This document shows positions 1 to 11,045 of a stretch of 64,000 bases of DNA, piece after piece. Source of the DNA: Enchytraeus crypticus (Eukaryota > Annelida > Clitellata > Enchytraeida > Enchytraeidae); NCBI GenBank assembly GCA_905160935.1, contig CAJHZI010000481.1, positions 1,508,501 through 1,572,500 on the forward strand, written 5' to 3'. Position 1 is the stretch's first letter. Every line of letters starts with the position of its first letter. The notes below the pieces were generated by a model. It ran no database searches. It worked only from the letters and a program-made list of their open reading frames with translations, and was not told where the DNA came from. Both the position numbers and the translations under genes were made by a program.

Positions 1-20
1 TTGAATTACTACTATTATTA

Positions 21-96
21 TTTTCATCATCATCATGATCATCATGATCATCATCGTCATCATCATCATCATTATCATCATTAAAATCATCATCAA
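21..96. repeat. (ATC)n microsatellite
   Basis: An imperfect run of ATC/CAT trinucleotides. The same trinucleotide tails repeat family E elsewhere in the window, so this could be the tail of an element lying beyond the left edge. That link is inference. Confidence 0.8.
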
Positions 97-1949
97 TTTA
101 ATTGGATATTCACATTGTCTTATCACTTTAAAAGTAAATATCTCTCTTTACGAGGCCAATTTACTACCGTACAATACTAAAATGGCTACTTTATCGTAGA
201 ATAGTGCTTCATTAAACTGCTGCTAAAGGGCCAGCTTTATTGTAGTGTAGAACTCAATTACACCATTTCTGAATGGAAACTTGACTATTTCACAGAATTG
301 CATACCAACAGTAACATATCGACTGATAGTGTTCAATTCCATATTATATGGTTTCTTTAAAGTTGCAGTCAACTTCACTCCAGCTTCAAGCAACAACAAC
401 AACATTCAAGAGATGTTGTTGTTGTTGCTCCTCCTCGACAACCGCTGTAATACCCCTTTTCCCCTCCTTCCATTCACCGTAAGTAAAACCAAGCACTGAA
501 GATTTTAATCCGAACACCGGATGTTCATTATAAGCACATGGACTATGCAAGATGCCGTCTGTAAGGTATCTGACCAAATATTTACAGTGTAATTTCTTCT
601 ATGCTACTATAGCTATCCTGTTGTTTCAGTCTATTAAGTTATTTTACTCTTACAGGAATATCTTTCTCTATCTGTTTCTCTTTATTACTTATGTAACACT
701 AATTATATCAATTCTTATCTAATTTCCCATTAAAATCTATCATCTCATTGGACAGCTCTTAATTTTACGTTAGTTTCCCAATTTGTTGGCTTCTTCAGAG
801 ACCGGCGTTAAGACTTCCTCAAAACAAGCGTTGTTATCGAATCTCAATCTATTTAGTCTCTTTAAATAAGCAAGAAACTAATATTAAAACTCTACACATG
901 ATACTGAAAGCTGCAAATTTCACAGAATTGCAGGAAAGCACGACAAAATTTTATTTTTCGGTAAAAGTATTTATTTGTTCTTATCACAATTAGTAACTAG
1001 CTATCAGTACCGACTCTCTACAGTACCTCTTCTTTTGCAATTTGGTGAGTTCAACTATTCTTTTTCGCCTTTCTCCATATCCACATTTTCACTGCTTCTA
1101 GTTTTCTTAAATCATCTTTCCTTGACGTCAACGTTGGACATTTATACAGGAGTTTCGTCCACACCTATTTTAAGCAAATGTTGAATTTATATCAAATTCA
1201 TTTTGTTCCTTTATTACTTTCTAATTACTATAATGTTACCACTTACATTCATTTACATATCGCGATTCAGAAAGTAAATTGTAAAAGCACTGAAATACAA
1301 AATAGCAAAGAAAATTACAGCCAGCTTTACGCTCCAGAACTTGCCATTGCCATTGAGTGCCCATCAATTTTAGAAACGAGAAATAACTGCGAAAATAAAT
1401 GTAAACGAGAAACTTTCGTTTAAAAAATAGTGTCAAATACTAGTAAGAAAGAATATGGAAATTAGGTATTATAGCTCTCGTGCAGACTGCAGTTCAATCA
1501 TTCCACAATAATTCCCTCGTAACTGTTACAGTATGTCAGTACTACTAATTAATAGTCGCCAGTTTTTATCAATAACTATCCGATTTGAAATTATCAAGGT
1601 TTGATATTTACAGATTTACGAATTTCCATTCCATGCCAGTAATTACTTTTAGCAATTTTTTTAAAGCGCTGAGCGAATCAACCTAACAGTAGATTTCGTT
1701 TTATTGAAAAGTCAGTTCGTTACTTTCTTCCTGAACTAAGCAGTCAGTAACGTTTGAAGAATTTAGAAGCAGCAGATGTGTTAAAATTAGTTCCGCTAGC
1801 AGCAGCTGATGCCAACCACAGAGTTCAGTTGCTAACGCCTCTGACTCAGCCATCTCTAACACACAGCTGCGTGTTCAACTCTCGGCCTAGACCCGTTAAA
1901 ATGTATGGTTAAAATAAAGCTAAATATGATAAAAATAATGCTAACGTCA
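97..1949. other. Non-coding stretch, no gene seen
   Basis: No recognisable protein, RNA gene or interspersed repeat is visible apart from the hairpin at 389-429. Reading frames here are short and of simple composition. The stretch probably lies in the first intron of the minus-strand laminin gene, which is inferred from the laminin first exon further right. Confidence 0.5.
389..429. repeat. Perfect 17-bp inverted repeat, 7-nt loop
   Basis: AG plus (CAA)n on the left (389-405) is matched exactly by ATG(TTG)n-type sequence on the right (413-429). Simple repeats on opposite strands this close together give a hairpin of 17 paired bases. Confidence 0.85.
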
Positions 1950-2108
1950 GTTTCTCTTCAGCACGTGTTTTCTCGTCAGTTTTCTCTTCAGCACGTGTTT
2001 TTTCAGATCGTTTGGGGTGAATCGATTTGTAGTGACATGTGATGGGGGGACGTCCCTGACATCATCCTTGTATGAGGAAACGGACGTTAAACCTTTATTT
2101 TTATTTAT
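1950..2108 (+). repeat. Repeat family B, copy 1
   Basis: The right part carries the family B core: a GGGGACGTCCCTGACATCATC-like stretch, then GAGGAAACGGACGTTAAACC and a TTATT-rich tail. The left end holds a short tandem duplication around CTTCAGCACGTGTTTT. It abuts a family A copy in the opposite orientation. The start is approximate. Confidence 0.75.
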
Positions 2109-2110
2109 TA

Positions 2111-2215
2111 TTTCCTCACTCGAAGGCGATATCAGTGGCGGGAGTGACCAGGATTTGAATCCGCACATACTGATCCGCGGTCGAATATATTACCGACATT
2201 GCTACTGGTTTCAAC
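2111..2215 (-). repeat. Family A tRNA-like SINE, copy 1
   Basis: On the minus strand it reads through the B-box-like GGATTCAAATCC, a CACTGATATCG-type stretch and GAGTGAGGAAA. It is fused to family B copy 1, and the chimaera creates a spurious open frame at 2017-2403. Confidence 0.75.
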
Positions 2216-2844
2216 CATGCATAGACTATTTCTACTTGAGACTATGTTATAGACTCTTTCTAAAACTTTTTAGCAGGAAACTTTCCCGAAAACGTTGTCT
2301 GGCCCTCCATTTTGAATTTGATAAATTTTCCCAGCAACCACCTGCGGAAGTGTCTGCAGATCAGTGGGGACTGGCGTGTTGTGTGTGGAAGAGTGGAGAA
2401 TAAAGAAAGTTCATTGCACTCTGGTCTACATACCATGAAACTTCTGCTTAAAGAACAAAGTAAGATACATGTCAATTATTTCAGCTGCTAGGCTGAACCA
2501 GTACATGATAAATATTCTAGTGCGTCTAAAATCAAGGTTCAGAAGCACAAGGTTTGTCATTAAGACGACTTACGATCACAATCGAGCTACTATCAGAGAT
2601 TAAGTTAACAGCGGTATTCAGCTAACTCGTTAGAATCTAGAATTCAGTAGAGATTATGAAAAGATAAATGATACGATGTCTGTTTAAGTAAGAAAAACGT
2701 TACAATCAAAGATATTGGGTATAGAAGCGAACCCATGCTCATCGGCAGATCGGGCCTGTACGTTACGAACTCAACCAACCACCCGATAAACTTATAACGC
2801 TAGACAGTTGAAAGGTTACATCTACTAACTAGCATAGCAAACAT
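2216..2844. other. Non-coding stretch
   Basis: No gene or repeat family was recognised here. The open frame that enters from the left is explained by the two repeats before it. Confidence 0.45.
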
Positions 2845-2848
2845 TTCA

Positions 2849-2887
<39 letters not shown>

Positions 2888-3030
2888 TCTCTCTCTAGTG
2901 TTCTTGCCAAGTGGCAGGTTCAAGGTACATAATCCTACCCACATTCCGCTTCGCACTCCATAAAGAGCATTCAATCGATTAACGATTTAATCCCTTATTA
3001 AAAGGCTTTGCTTGCCAACACCTCAACGGC
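2845..3030 (+). repeat. Repeat family C, copy 1, with (CT)n
   Basis: A (CT)n microsatellite at about 2848-2896 is followed by the family C hallmark, GCCAAGTGGCAGGTTCAAGG, then a stretch with CTCCATAAAGAGCA. Copies at about 6545, 8733, 9528 and 28245 share this order. No coding capacity is seen, so it may be a SINE or other non-autonomous element of unknown class. Confidence 0.7.
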
Positions 3031-3734
3031 AAACTTGTACAAGAAGATGAAAATAATTATACGTTTAATTCAATTCATATTCCAACACAGAGCACATACA
3101 TTTCAGCAAACTTAATTGTAGTAAAGAATATATAAGAGAATACTAATTAAATACAGATAAGGCAAACTATACAGGCAGAAGAGAGACTATAGAGCATAGT
3201 ATAATATCTGCCAATATATTAGTTTTATCATAACGAATACAAAGTAACTGACATATGAAACAAATAGTAAATAGTTGGACATAACGAATACAAAGTAATT
3301 GAGATATAAAACGAATACTGAGGCAGAAACACAATGATTGTGCTTTTAATTACAATGTTCAGTAATTTAATATTACATCAACTGGTTAGTGAATTAGCCG
3401 CTAATGCTGCCTCTACACAGGATTCTACGTCGTCATACTTCACTAGAAATGCATCGAATGTCTGGACTCAACCATTCGTGATCCCAGCAGGTGCGGTAAG
3501 TCTAAATAACTAACACTAGTCTTGTGTGATTCCATGGGTATATCTGCTGAAATAATTTGATGAACAAAACGTGGCATGTAACCCAATCTATTACATGGCA
3601 ACACAAACCACACCCCTCGAGGATTACGCCCCACCCCCTCTAACTCCCACCCACCTATGAGCTCCAGTTCAGCGACGTTGATTTCATAAAATTAACGTTT
3701 CAACATCAATCTAGAAGAATTTAACATCCTATCC
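3031..3734. other. Non-coding stretch
   Basis: AT-rich sequence with no recognisable gene. A short near-duplicate of ATAACGAATACAAAGTAA occurs twice around 3230-3300. Confidence 0.45.
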
Positions 3735-3885
3735 ATAAAGCTGGTAAAGCTAAGGTTAACGTCAGTTTCCTCACTCGAAAGCGATGTCAGTGGCGGGCGA
3801 GCCCAGGATTTGAACCTCTCACATACTGATTCGCGGTCGAGTATTCTACAGACGTCGCCACGGGATCCAGTGGTAGGCAATGTCA
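3735..3885 (-). repeat. Family A tRNA-like SINE, copy 2
   Basis: A nearly full copy. In minus-strand order it has a CAGTGG region, CGACCGCGAATCAGTATG, a GGTTCAAATCC B box, GGGCTCGCCCG, and the tail GAGTGAGGAAACTGACGTTAA followed by AGCTTTACCAGCT. The tRNA relation rests on the B box and a loose A-box-like stretch. Confidence 0.8.
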
Positions 3886-4082
3886 GGGGCATATGGTAAA
3901 CGCTTATTGGACTTGATGGGGTGAGATCAACATAAGTTTTTGTGGAACAACTTCTTCGTCAACGGATTGTTCTTAATTAGCGTGAGAGCAGACTGAAAAT
4001 AGGAATATGTACCTTGAACCTATAACCTTGTAGAACACAAGAGACTACTAGTCAGGTAGAACTGACTAGTAATCTTAGTAAT

Positions 4083-4140
4083 TGTCCCTGACGTCCCGGA
4101 CATTGCATTATGGCAAGGAACCGGACGTTAAATACTTATT
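4083..4140 (+). repeat. Family B-like short variant
   Basis: It shares CCCTGACGTC, a TTATGGC stretch, GGAACCGGACGTTAAAT and ATTGATTG-type tails with the copy at 21765-21825. It seems to be a diverged subfamily of B whose 3' end is ACCGGACGTTAAA. Confidence 0.6.
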
Positions 4141-4310
4141 GACTGATATTGATTGATAGTCAGTTAAAACTGAGGGGTTAAGACTTTAGTCCGAGGTTCA
4201 CACACACGCCCCCAGCAAAATAGAACCCTGCAGTGGACAGAATATTGTGTATTGTAAGTGATAGGAAAAGATCGATCTCGTTATATAGATTATTAACTGT
4301 AGGTAATAAT

Positions 4311-4460
4311 AATTGTAATAATAATAATAATAATAATAAAGATTTAACGTCCGTTTCTTCATCCAGAGAAAATGTCAGGGACGTCCCCAACAGCACACAT
4401 CAGATTTATTCACCAAGACCAATCTGCAAAAGAAATGTGCTGAGGAGAAGTAAGGCATAG
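4311..4460 (-). repeat. Repeat family B, copy 2
   Basis: The minus-strand copy begins on the plus strand with an (AAT)n run, the reverse of the ATT tail, then TTTAACGTCCGTTTCTTCAT and GTCAGGGACGTCCCC, and ends near GTGCTGAGGAGAAGTAAGG. The layout matches the copies at 20395 and 53345. Confidence 0.75.
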
Positions 4461-4887
4461 AGCATTATTAGTTTAACAATCGGATTTTATTTCATAGATT
4501 AAAGAATCCACATTGATCTCTCTGACTAGACTCTCAAAAAGTTGAACAATAACACAGATTCATCACAAAGATATTCTCAGAGCTGTCGTTAACGGCTCCA
4601 CAGATTATTACATATTAAATTATATTCTGTTTAATTTCTTAATATATTAATATTTGCAACACTATCAATCTCTTGCATATTCCAAGACTGGCGCTTACAA
4701 GCAACGCCACAGTCTAGAGAGATCACTACAAGGCGGGACCACATGTGCACATGCTTTATACACAGGAGAATCTGTATATATTTACCAGACTAGCGAGGCA
4801 TCAGTAGTAATTCATGGCAATGCTTCAACGCTATCCATGTTTTATGGTATCCCAAGCAGACGTTCGGGTTAAACATGTCCAGGTGAG

Positions 4888-5073
4888 TAGTGGCGTAGCC
4901 AGAAATTTCTTCATGGGGTGGCAGCTTAACCAGATGGAGTGGCAGCTTAAATATTGGAGGATAAGGAATATATAGATAATCAATACAAAGTGCTTTGGGG
5001 GGCAGCTGTGGTGGCAGCCCTTAATTTGGGGTGGAAGCTGCCCCCCGTGCCCCACCCCTTAGTTAAACCCCTG
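4888..5073. mobile_element. hAT-like MITE, 186 bp, with 8-bp target duplication
   Basis: The element runs from TAGTGGCGTAGCCAG to AGTTAAACCCCTG, and CAGGTGAG occurs on both sides (4880-4887 and 5074-5081). An 8-bp duplication and CAGNGG-type ends are typical of the hAT superfamily. It has no coding capacity, so it would depend on a transposase supplied elsewhere. Internal G-rich and C-rich runs are the central feature. Confidence 0.75.
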
Positions 5074-5081
5074 CAGGTGAG

Positions 5082-6540
5082 GCGGAACGGAAAATTTTTG
5101 GCGTAGGAAAGGGAGGGATATATGGAGGCAGTTAAAAATATACAAATTTCTACATTTGTATAATTATTATATATACAAATGCAAAGATGCAAATCGGGAC
5201 TAAATGCAAATACGCCGTGAATTCAGATTTGAATGAAAAAACTAATTATGTCAAATCTGTAGATTCATTTTTCTCGATTAAGTCACGATCTAAAGAGAAA
5301 CGTAATCCCTATTTCATATAACCTGTCTTAGCAGTTTAGATTGAATGGTGCATTATGAATTTAGAATTGATTGATTAATACTCCTCTTAGCTCAATAGAT
5401 TGCAGATATGACCTTTCCCACAATAATTTTATAGAGTGTACAATGTACACTTTAAAATGTAAATACTGTACAATGTATACTTCCGTACGGTCTTGAAACA
5501 ATATTATACGATTTGGGTGATATCGATAACACAGTGATAATATTATTACAGTCCCATTTGACATCAAATGACTGAAGTAACTAATCATTTACTACACCAT
5601 CCAAAATTCAGCACTAGATGGCCCATTGCCGATTGAATCCAAGTAGAGCCTTTAAATATGAACGGCAGTCTGGGTGATAAAACTATCAATCGGGGCCGAG
5701 AATTTATGATTGTTTTGGCGAGTATGCGAATAGAAAATAAGCCGAGAAAAGGTAATAATATAATAATATACAGTAAAGATACTTTCAACAGTCAAGCCTG
5801 CAGACTCAGTTTTAAACGAAAAAGCAGAGGAGACAAGTTTAAAATATGAAGTTTGTCTGACTCATCAGGCAAATAATGAGTAAAAGTGAGATTAAAAATC
5901 ATAAGAGTAAATCTAAATCTGGAAACAGGGCCATTAGACCCCACAATGAATACGCCGATAATCCAAATACACAATCCATCATAAATCAGCATCGAAAAAT
6001 CTATAACCAGTCCACATAAACGCGATAAAGTTTCTTAAGATAACAAAATAAGTTTTTTATTGCATAAAGTTAAATGCAACACATAGATACCCCTTGCCTC
6101 ATCAGCGTTACCATGTACTGAGGAACTTCGAGGTATTTTAGGTTTATCTGCTCTACCGTTCATCCAAACCAATAGCCTCGACGATATCAAAAGTAAGAAT
6201 GTCTGTGTCAGACTGATCTCAGTTCACTTACAATTTAAGTTTAACTCTTTAAACCACCACGCCTGCTTAACTTATTTCACCAGTCTATCAGATGGCAGTC
6301 CAAGGCACATATTCAAAAAATTACATTTTTTGCTAATTAATGATATAACAACGAGATTATACGATTGAAGCCCTCGCTATACCATTTAGCTTATCAGAAA
6401 TGGTATCCAGTAGCCGTCATCAGTCTACGAGTTTTCAGTTAGTTTCCTAAATTTCAGAATTCGGCTTCGAGTGAAACTCTTAAATTTTTCGGCCGCAATA
6501 CGGGACACTCATGTAGGACAATTTATTTGCACTGAAACGC
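5082..6540. other. Non-coding stretch
   Basis: No gene or clear repeat was recognised. Short open frames here show no domain-like features. Confidence 0.45.
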
Positions 6541-6544
6541 TATT

Positions 6545-6770
6545 CTCTTTCTCTCTTTAGTATTCTGCAAGTGGCAGGTCCTAGTTACGTATTAATACTC
6601 AGTCTGTTCTCGCGCTCCATAAAGAGCACTCCATAGATATGCAGTGCGGTCTCTCCACAAAAGGCTATGCCTATCCATCCCTTACGTATCCCATAGCATG
6701 AAAATAATATGGCTTCTGAGGTGGTTTATCGTTGCCTTCCTCAGTTTCTGCAAGGTCGCTTCTTACGACA
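6545..6770 (+). repeat. Repeat family C, copy 2
   Basis: A longer copy: CTCTTTAG, CAAGTGGCAGGT, CTCCATAAAGAGCACTCCAT, and at the right end ATGGCTTCTGAGGTGGTTTA with TTGCCTTCCTCAG. The right-end motif recurs in the copy at 8733-8935, which helps fix the element's 3' boundary. Confidence 0.75.
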
Positions 6771-7374
6771 TATGGAGTCAACGATTAGTTTATTCTTCAG
6801 TGGTCCGGACATAGCACGGGCAATGTTATTACGTTATTTTAAAACAATTCATTAAATATTATCTCAATTATGATTGTTATATAAGTAATTGGAGTTTGTC
6901 AATTTTAATGTAAATAGAAAACGGTCAGTTGTGCAGTACCAATAGGGTTCAAAAACTCCAATTTATTCAAGCGGTACAGTACCCTATGTGAGATAGAGTG
7001 TTACCGGAGTAGAGGTACAGATTGCACAAAATCAGCGATACAAATTGTACGGAGTAGCAGTATGGATACTATGGAAAGAAACGGAGAAACAGAGAGATTG
7101 TTCCGGAATACTCCGGAGTACACATTTTACAGGAACACCAAATTTAGACGAATAAACTGAAGATAAAACTAATCCATTAATTCAAACAAATTAGAAATGG
7201 AATTTATCTGCGGGCAGACGTTATCAGAGGCTGAGTTAGGAATTGTCTAAACAAACCACAAGAGTCTATTAACGTCAAGGATACACAAGTAGTCCTATCT
7301 GCAGCTTTCACACACAGAAGTGCTTAACACAGCCTATGCTAAACCCTAGGAATTGTAGTAGTTAGATTAGATCG

Positions 7375-7945
7375 TACTACTAGCATAGTGTAATCTAATT
7401 GCAGGTACTAGTACAGTGTGATCGTACTGCTAGTACAGTCTGATCGTACTACTAGTACAGTGTGATCGTACTGCTAGTACAGTGTGATCGTACTGCTAGT
7501 ACAGTCTGATCGTACTACTAGTACAGTGTGATCGTACTATTAGTACAGTGTGATCGTACTGCTAGTACAGTGTGATCGTACTGCTAGTACAGTGTGATCG
7601 TACTGCTAGTACAGTGTGATCGTACTACTAGTACAGTGTGATCGTACTGCTAGTACAGTGTGATCGTACTACTAGTACAGTGTGATCGTACTGCTAGTAC
7701 AGTGTGATCGTACTGCTAGTACAGTCTGATCGTACTACTAGTACAGTGTGATCGTACTGCTAGTACAGTGTGATCGTACTGCTAGTACAGTCTGATCGTA
7801 CTACTAGTACAGTGTGATCGTACTACTGGTACAGTGTGATCGTACTGCTAGTACAGTGTGATCGTACTGCTAGTACAGTGTGATCGTACTGCTAGTACAG
7901 TCTGATCGTACTACTAGTACAGTACGATCGTACTACTAGTACAAT
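7375..7945. repeat. 22-bp minisatellite, about 26 copies, palindromic units
   Basis: A tandem array of a 22-bp unit containing GATCGTACTGCTAGTACAGT or GATCGTACTACTAGTACAGT. In the second variant GTACTA and TAGTAC form perfect 6-bp arms around one base, so each unit is a small palindrome. The degenerate start and end units show decay at the edges. It is not CRISPR: there are no unique spacers. Confidence 0.9.
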
Positions 7946-8732
7946 CTGAATAAGATAAATTAGATCACACTACTGCTATAGTAGTGTTATACAACGACAA
8001 TTTCTAAAATTTAACGAATTAAACCGCCTAAGCTTTGATTTGATTGGCGGTGGAAGGGGGGGTAACTGAGGTGCCCCTCTTTGATTCAGGGGACAGATTT
8101 TCTTCATGCCCCCCCCCCCCTTCATGATGTCGCCACTGTGAGTGACCCTGTGTCCTAAGTTAAGAACATATTTAAGTAATTTAATTAGTCTAATGAATTA
8201 AATTTCTCTCTCTTTCTTCCCTATATAATCCCCCCTAAGTTTCTGCCAAAACGACTGATTAGAGTAAACACCCCCTACCGTTGCTCCTCTCCCCTTCATC
8301 TCCCCTCCCCCCCCCCGAACACTCACAAATTTTAATGTATTACTGGAGCAAAATTAAATGTTATATTTAGCTAGAGAACGTTAGATTTCCGAAAGTTTTT
8401 AGACGTAATTCTCATTCATAAATAATTAAACAAAATTAAAGAATTGAGTAATGAATTAATTAAATAATAATAAATTTCTAATTATTATTTATTTTTAATT
8501 AAATATTTAATAATTAAACTGCAAATTAATGAATTAATTAATAATTATTAGAAATACTAATAATTAATAATAATAATATTGTAAATAAGATTTCATAGAA
8601 CTTGATCAATTTCCTATAAAACCACTTTAATTATTCTGTAGTCTTACACAGGAAATTATTTTGCAGGCTATATTGGGTGGAATAAACACACAAGCAAATT
8701 AATTCGGGCAAAAATAGATCATATAACTCTCT
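7946..8732. other. Non-coding stretch with homopolymer and AT-rich runs
   Basis: Holds G- and C-runs around 8055-8120 and 8300-8320, next to TCGCCACTG, which resembles one end of a hAT-like element but has no second end that I can define. A strongly AT-rich TTAAT-type stretch lies at about 8440-8590. Confidence 0.45.
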
Positions 8733-8935
8733 CTCTTCAGTGCTCTGCCAAGTGGCAGGTTCAAGGTACATATTCATACTCAAAGTCTGCTTTCTCGCTC
8801 CATAAGAGCACTCCTTAGATCAACAAGTTAATACCTTCACCAAGTCTATGCCTTATCCATACCTTATGTAGCCTATAGCTTGGGAAAAATATGGCTTCTG
8901 AGGTGGTTTGCAGTTGCCTTCCTCAGAAGACAACT
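8733..8935 (+). repeat. Repeat family C, copy 3
   Basis: CTCTCTCTCTTCAG is followed by GCCAAGTGGCAGGTTCAAGG and CTCCATAAGAGCACTCC; it ends with ATGGCTTCTGAGGTGGTTTG and GCCTTCCTCAG. It is the best-preserved pair with copy 2. Confidence 0.75.
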
Positions 8936-9527
8936 ATCCCATTTAATTCACTGAATTTACTATACATAAACTTGGGGCAACTCAAAGTAGTTACCTCTGT
9001 GATACCACAAATCTTTCAATGAAAACAATATGTGGATAAAGTGCTACATAGGCCTAAGCGCACAGTAATGGACAGGTTAACAAAATCGAAATTTGATTTT
9101 AAATCAATTAATTAATTAATTAATTAATTAAGACACAGTTCAGTTAAAAACCCAATTACTGTCAGCTACAGAGCTTGCGCACTAAGTAATTCTTCTACTG
9201 CAAATTTTGATGCCTTAGTAACTTCGGTTACTTGAATAGATATAACATGAGTCATCGTAACCTGCAACCACATGCTTACTGTGAATAGGCTGCAGACGTG
9301 AGATACAGCAACTGTTGGCATTTAGAAACTGTATATTACTGTCAGTTGACAACTTAATAAGATGATCTTCTTAGAACTAAAAGCCTATCCCAACGCGACT
9401 CAACGTTGGATTAATATTCATTACAAATATTTAACTGCTAAAACTTACTTAAAGGAGCTAATAGATTACCATAGTAGCATGTTAAAAATAGATTGATGCA
9501 TCATTTATACGGTTAATTTGTTAATCT

Positions 9528-9600
9528 CTCTCACTCTCTCTTAGTGCACTGCCTAACGGCAGGTTTGCGTCATGTAAGTTTTAAAACCAATTCTACTCTC
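9528..9600 (+). repeat. Repeat family C, truncated copy
   Basis: Only the left part is present: CTCTCTCACTCTCTCTTAG, then GCCTAACGGCAGGTTTG. The right part is missing or diverged. Confidence 0.6.
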
Positions 9601-10934
9601 AGCCTTCCCTCTCATCTAAAAAAAAAAAAAAATGTATAGTTGTTTTAAAATTAAGCACATAGCAATATTTTAAATCAGTAGCATATGTTAATAGGCATCA
9701 ATTACTTCAGATGAGTAATAAGATCAATATTGTCTTCGCAAATAACAACTGAAATTTCTCTAGGTGCAAATATCTATCAAATATAGTGTCATAACAATTG
9801 TCACACATTTAACATATATTTTACTAATTACTCTGAAAACAAATTAATTAACTGATTTTGTATTTAGGAATTTTTCTTTTACCGCATTTTATACTTCAGA
9901 ATTAAAGAATGCAAATTTGTTCCAAGGCTGACTATATATCTACGCTTAACGCTTGGGACCGATTTACTAGCGTAGGCCTATTGCTCTCTGATGGACGGAA
10001 GACATTGGGATTTGAACCCTGAATGCCATATCCGATTCCCAAGAAATGCACCCCTGCACCGTATACAATATATTTACTTAATTTCATTAAATTTTCATAA
10101 CATTATATTTTACATTTGACGTAATGCCATTTGTCATCTTTTGTTTTGTGACCAATACTGTTTTGTTTAAATAATATTAGTATCGGAAGTATTCGGTGCC
10201 AGTAATTGATAACAAAAATAGGCAAAATCTTTCTTAAAGCTCCAAAGACTGTACAAATCAACTTTCTCAAAACGATTAGTCATAAATCATGAATAGGAGG
10301 TGGCTTATTTAGGACAAGATGAGTCAAACGTTCAAGAGGTCAGAGTTCAACTAGCACTAGATCTGTCAACAAACTGTTTGGTCGTGTCAATAGCATTAAC
10401 GCGGTTCTATCTTTCATCTACACTGATGACAATCCACACAATTATTTCCACCTCGCAATATCTCAGTGCGCTTTCAAAATTTTACCGCGGTTTGCTTTAA
10501 TTCACCGCGTACGAAGTATCAGGGTGCCAAGATTAACGGGAGGTTTTAAACTGACATTAGACACCCAACTACATGTACAAAATTCGGATCCAAGCTCTAT
10601 TTAAAAAGTGCATTAATTAATATCACAACAGGATTTCTAGAGTAAATTTTTAAATTATGTAGGCTAAAGCCGATTGACATTGATGTCGTAGAATAAAAGA
10701 ACTATCGGCAAGATTATAGAAGAGCTAATAAATTCTAGAAACAGCCCGTAAACCGACACAGGAAAAATTTAAATTTGTAAATATATTTAGTAATATTTAA
10801 TATTTAGGACTTCTAGGATTAAAGATTTTTTCACAATTATACAATTGTAACTTACAATTGAAAATAACCTGACAAGTTTTAATTGAGAAGCAAAACTCTC
10901 TTCGCTAAAGTAGGATGTGCAAATTGTATAGGAA
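9601..10934. other. Non-coding stretch
   Basis: No recognisable gene. The 66-codon open frame at 10300-10500 has no domain-like features and no splice context that links it to another exon. Confidence 0.45.
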
Positions 10935-11045
10935 AGCTAATGTAAAGCTAATGTTAACGTCAGTTTCCTCACTCGAAGGCGAAGTCGGTAACGGGCGAGC
11001 CCAGGATTTGAACCCCGCACATACTGATCCGCGGTCGCTAGTTGT
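10935..11045 (-). repeat. Family A tRNA-like SINE, copy 3
   Basis: A truncated minus-strand copy. AGCTAATGTTAACGTCAGTT, CACTCGAAGGCG and GGGCGAGCCCAGGATTTGAA are clear, but the sequence leaves the family just after the CGACCGCGG region. Confidence 0.75.

Noticed and set aside
2017-2403. 128-codon open frame as a gene
   Set aside because: It is built from family B copy 1 joined to an inverted family A copy; the peptide words recur wherever those repeats occur.
7375-7945. CRISPR-like array
   Set aside because: Units are contiguous with no unique spacers, and the window is eukaryotic nuclear DNA.
8040-8150. Another hAT-like MITE
   Set aside because: TCGCCACTG and C/G runs resemble one end, but no second end or target duplication could be defined.
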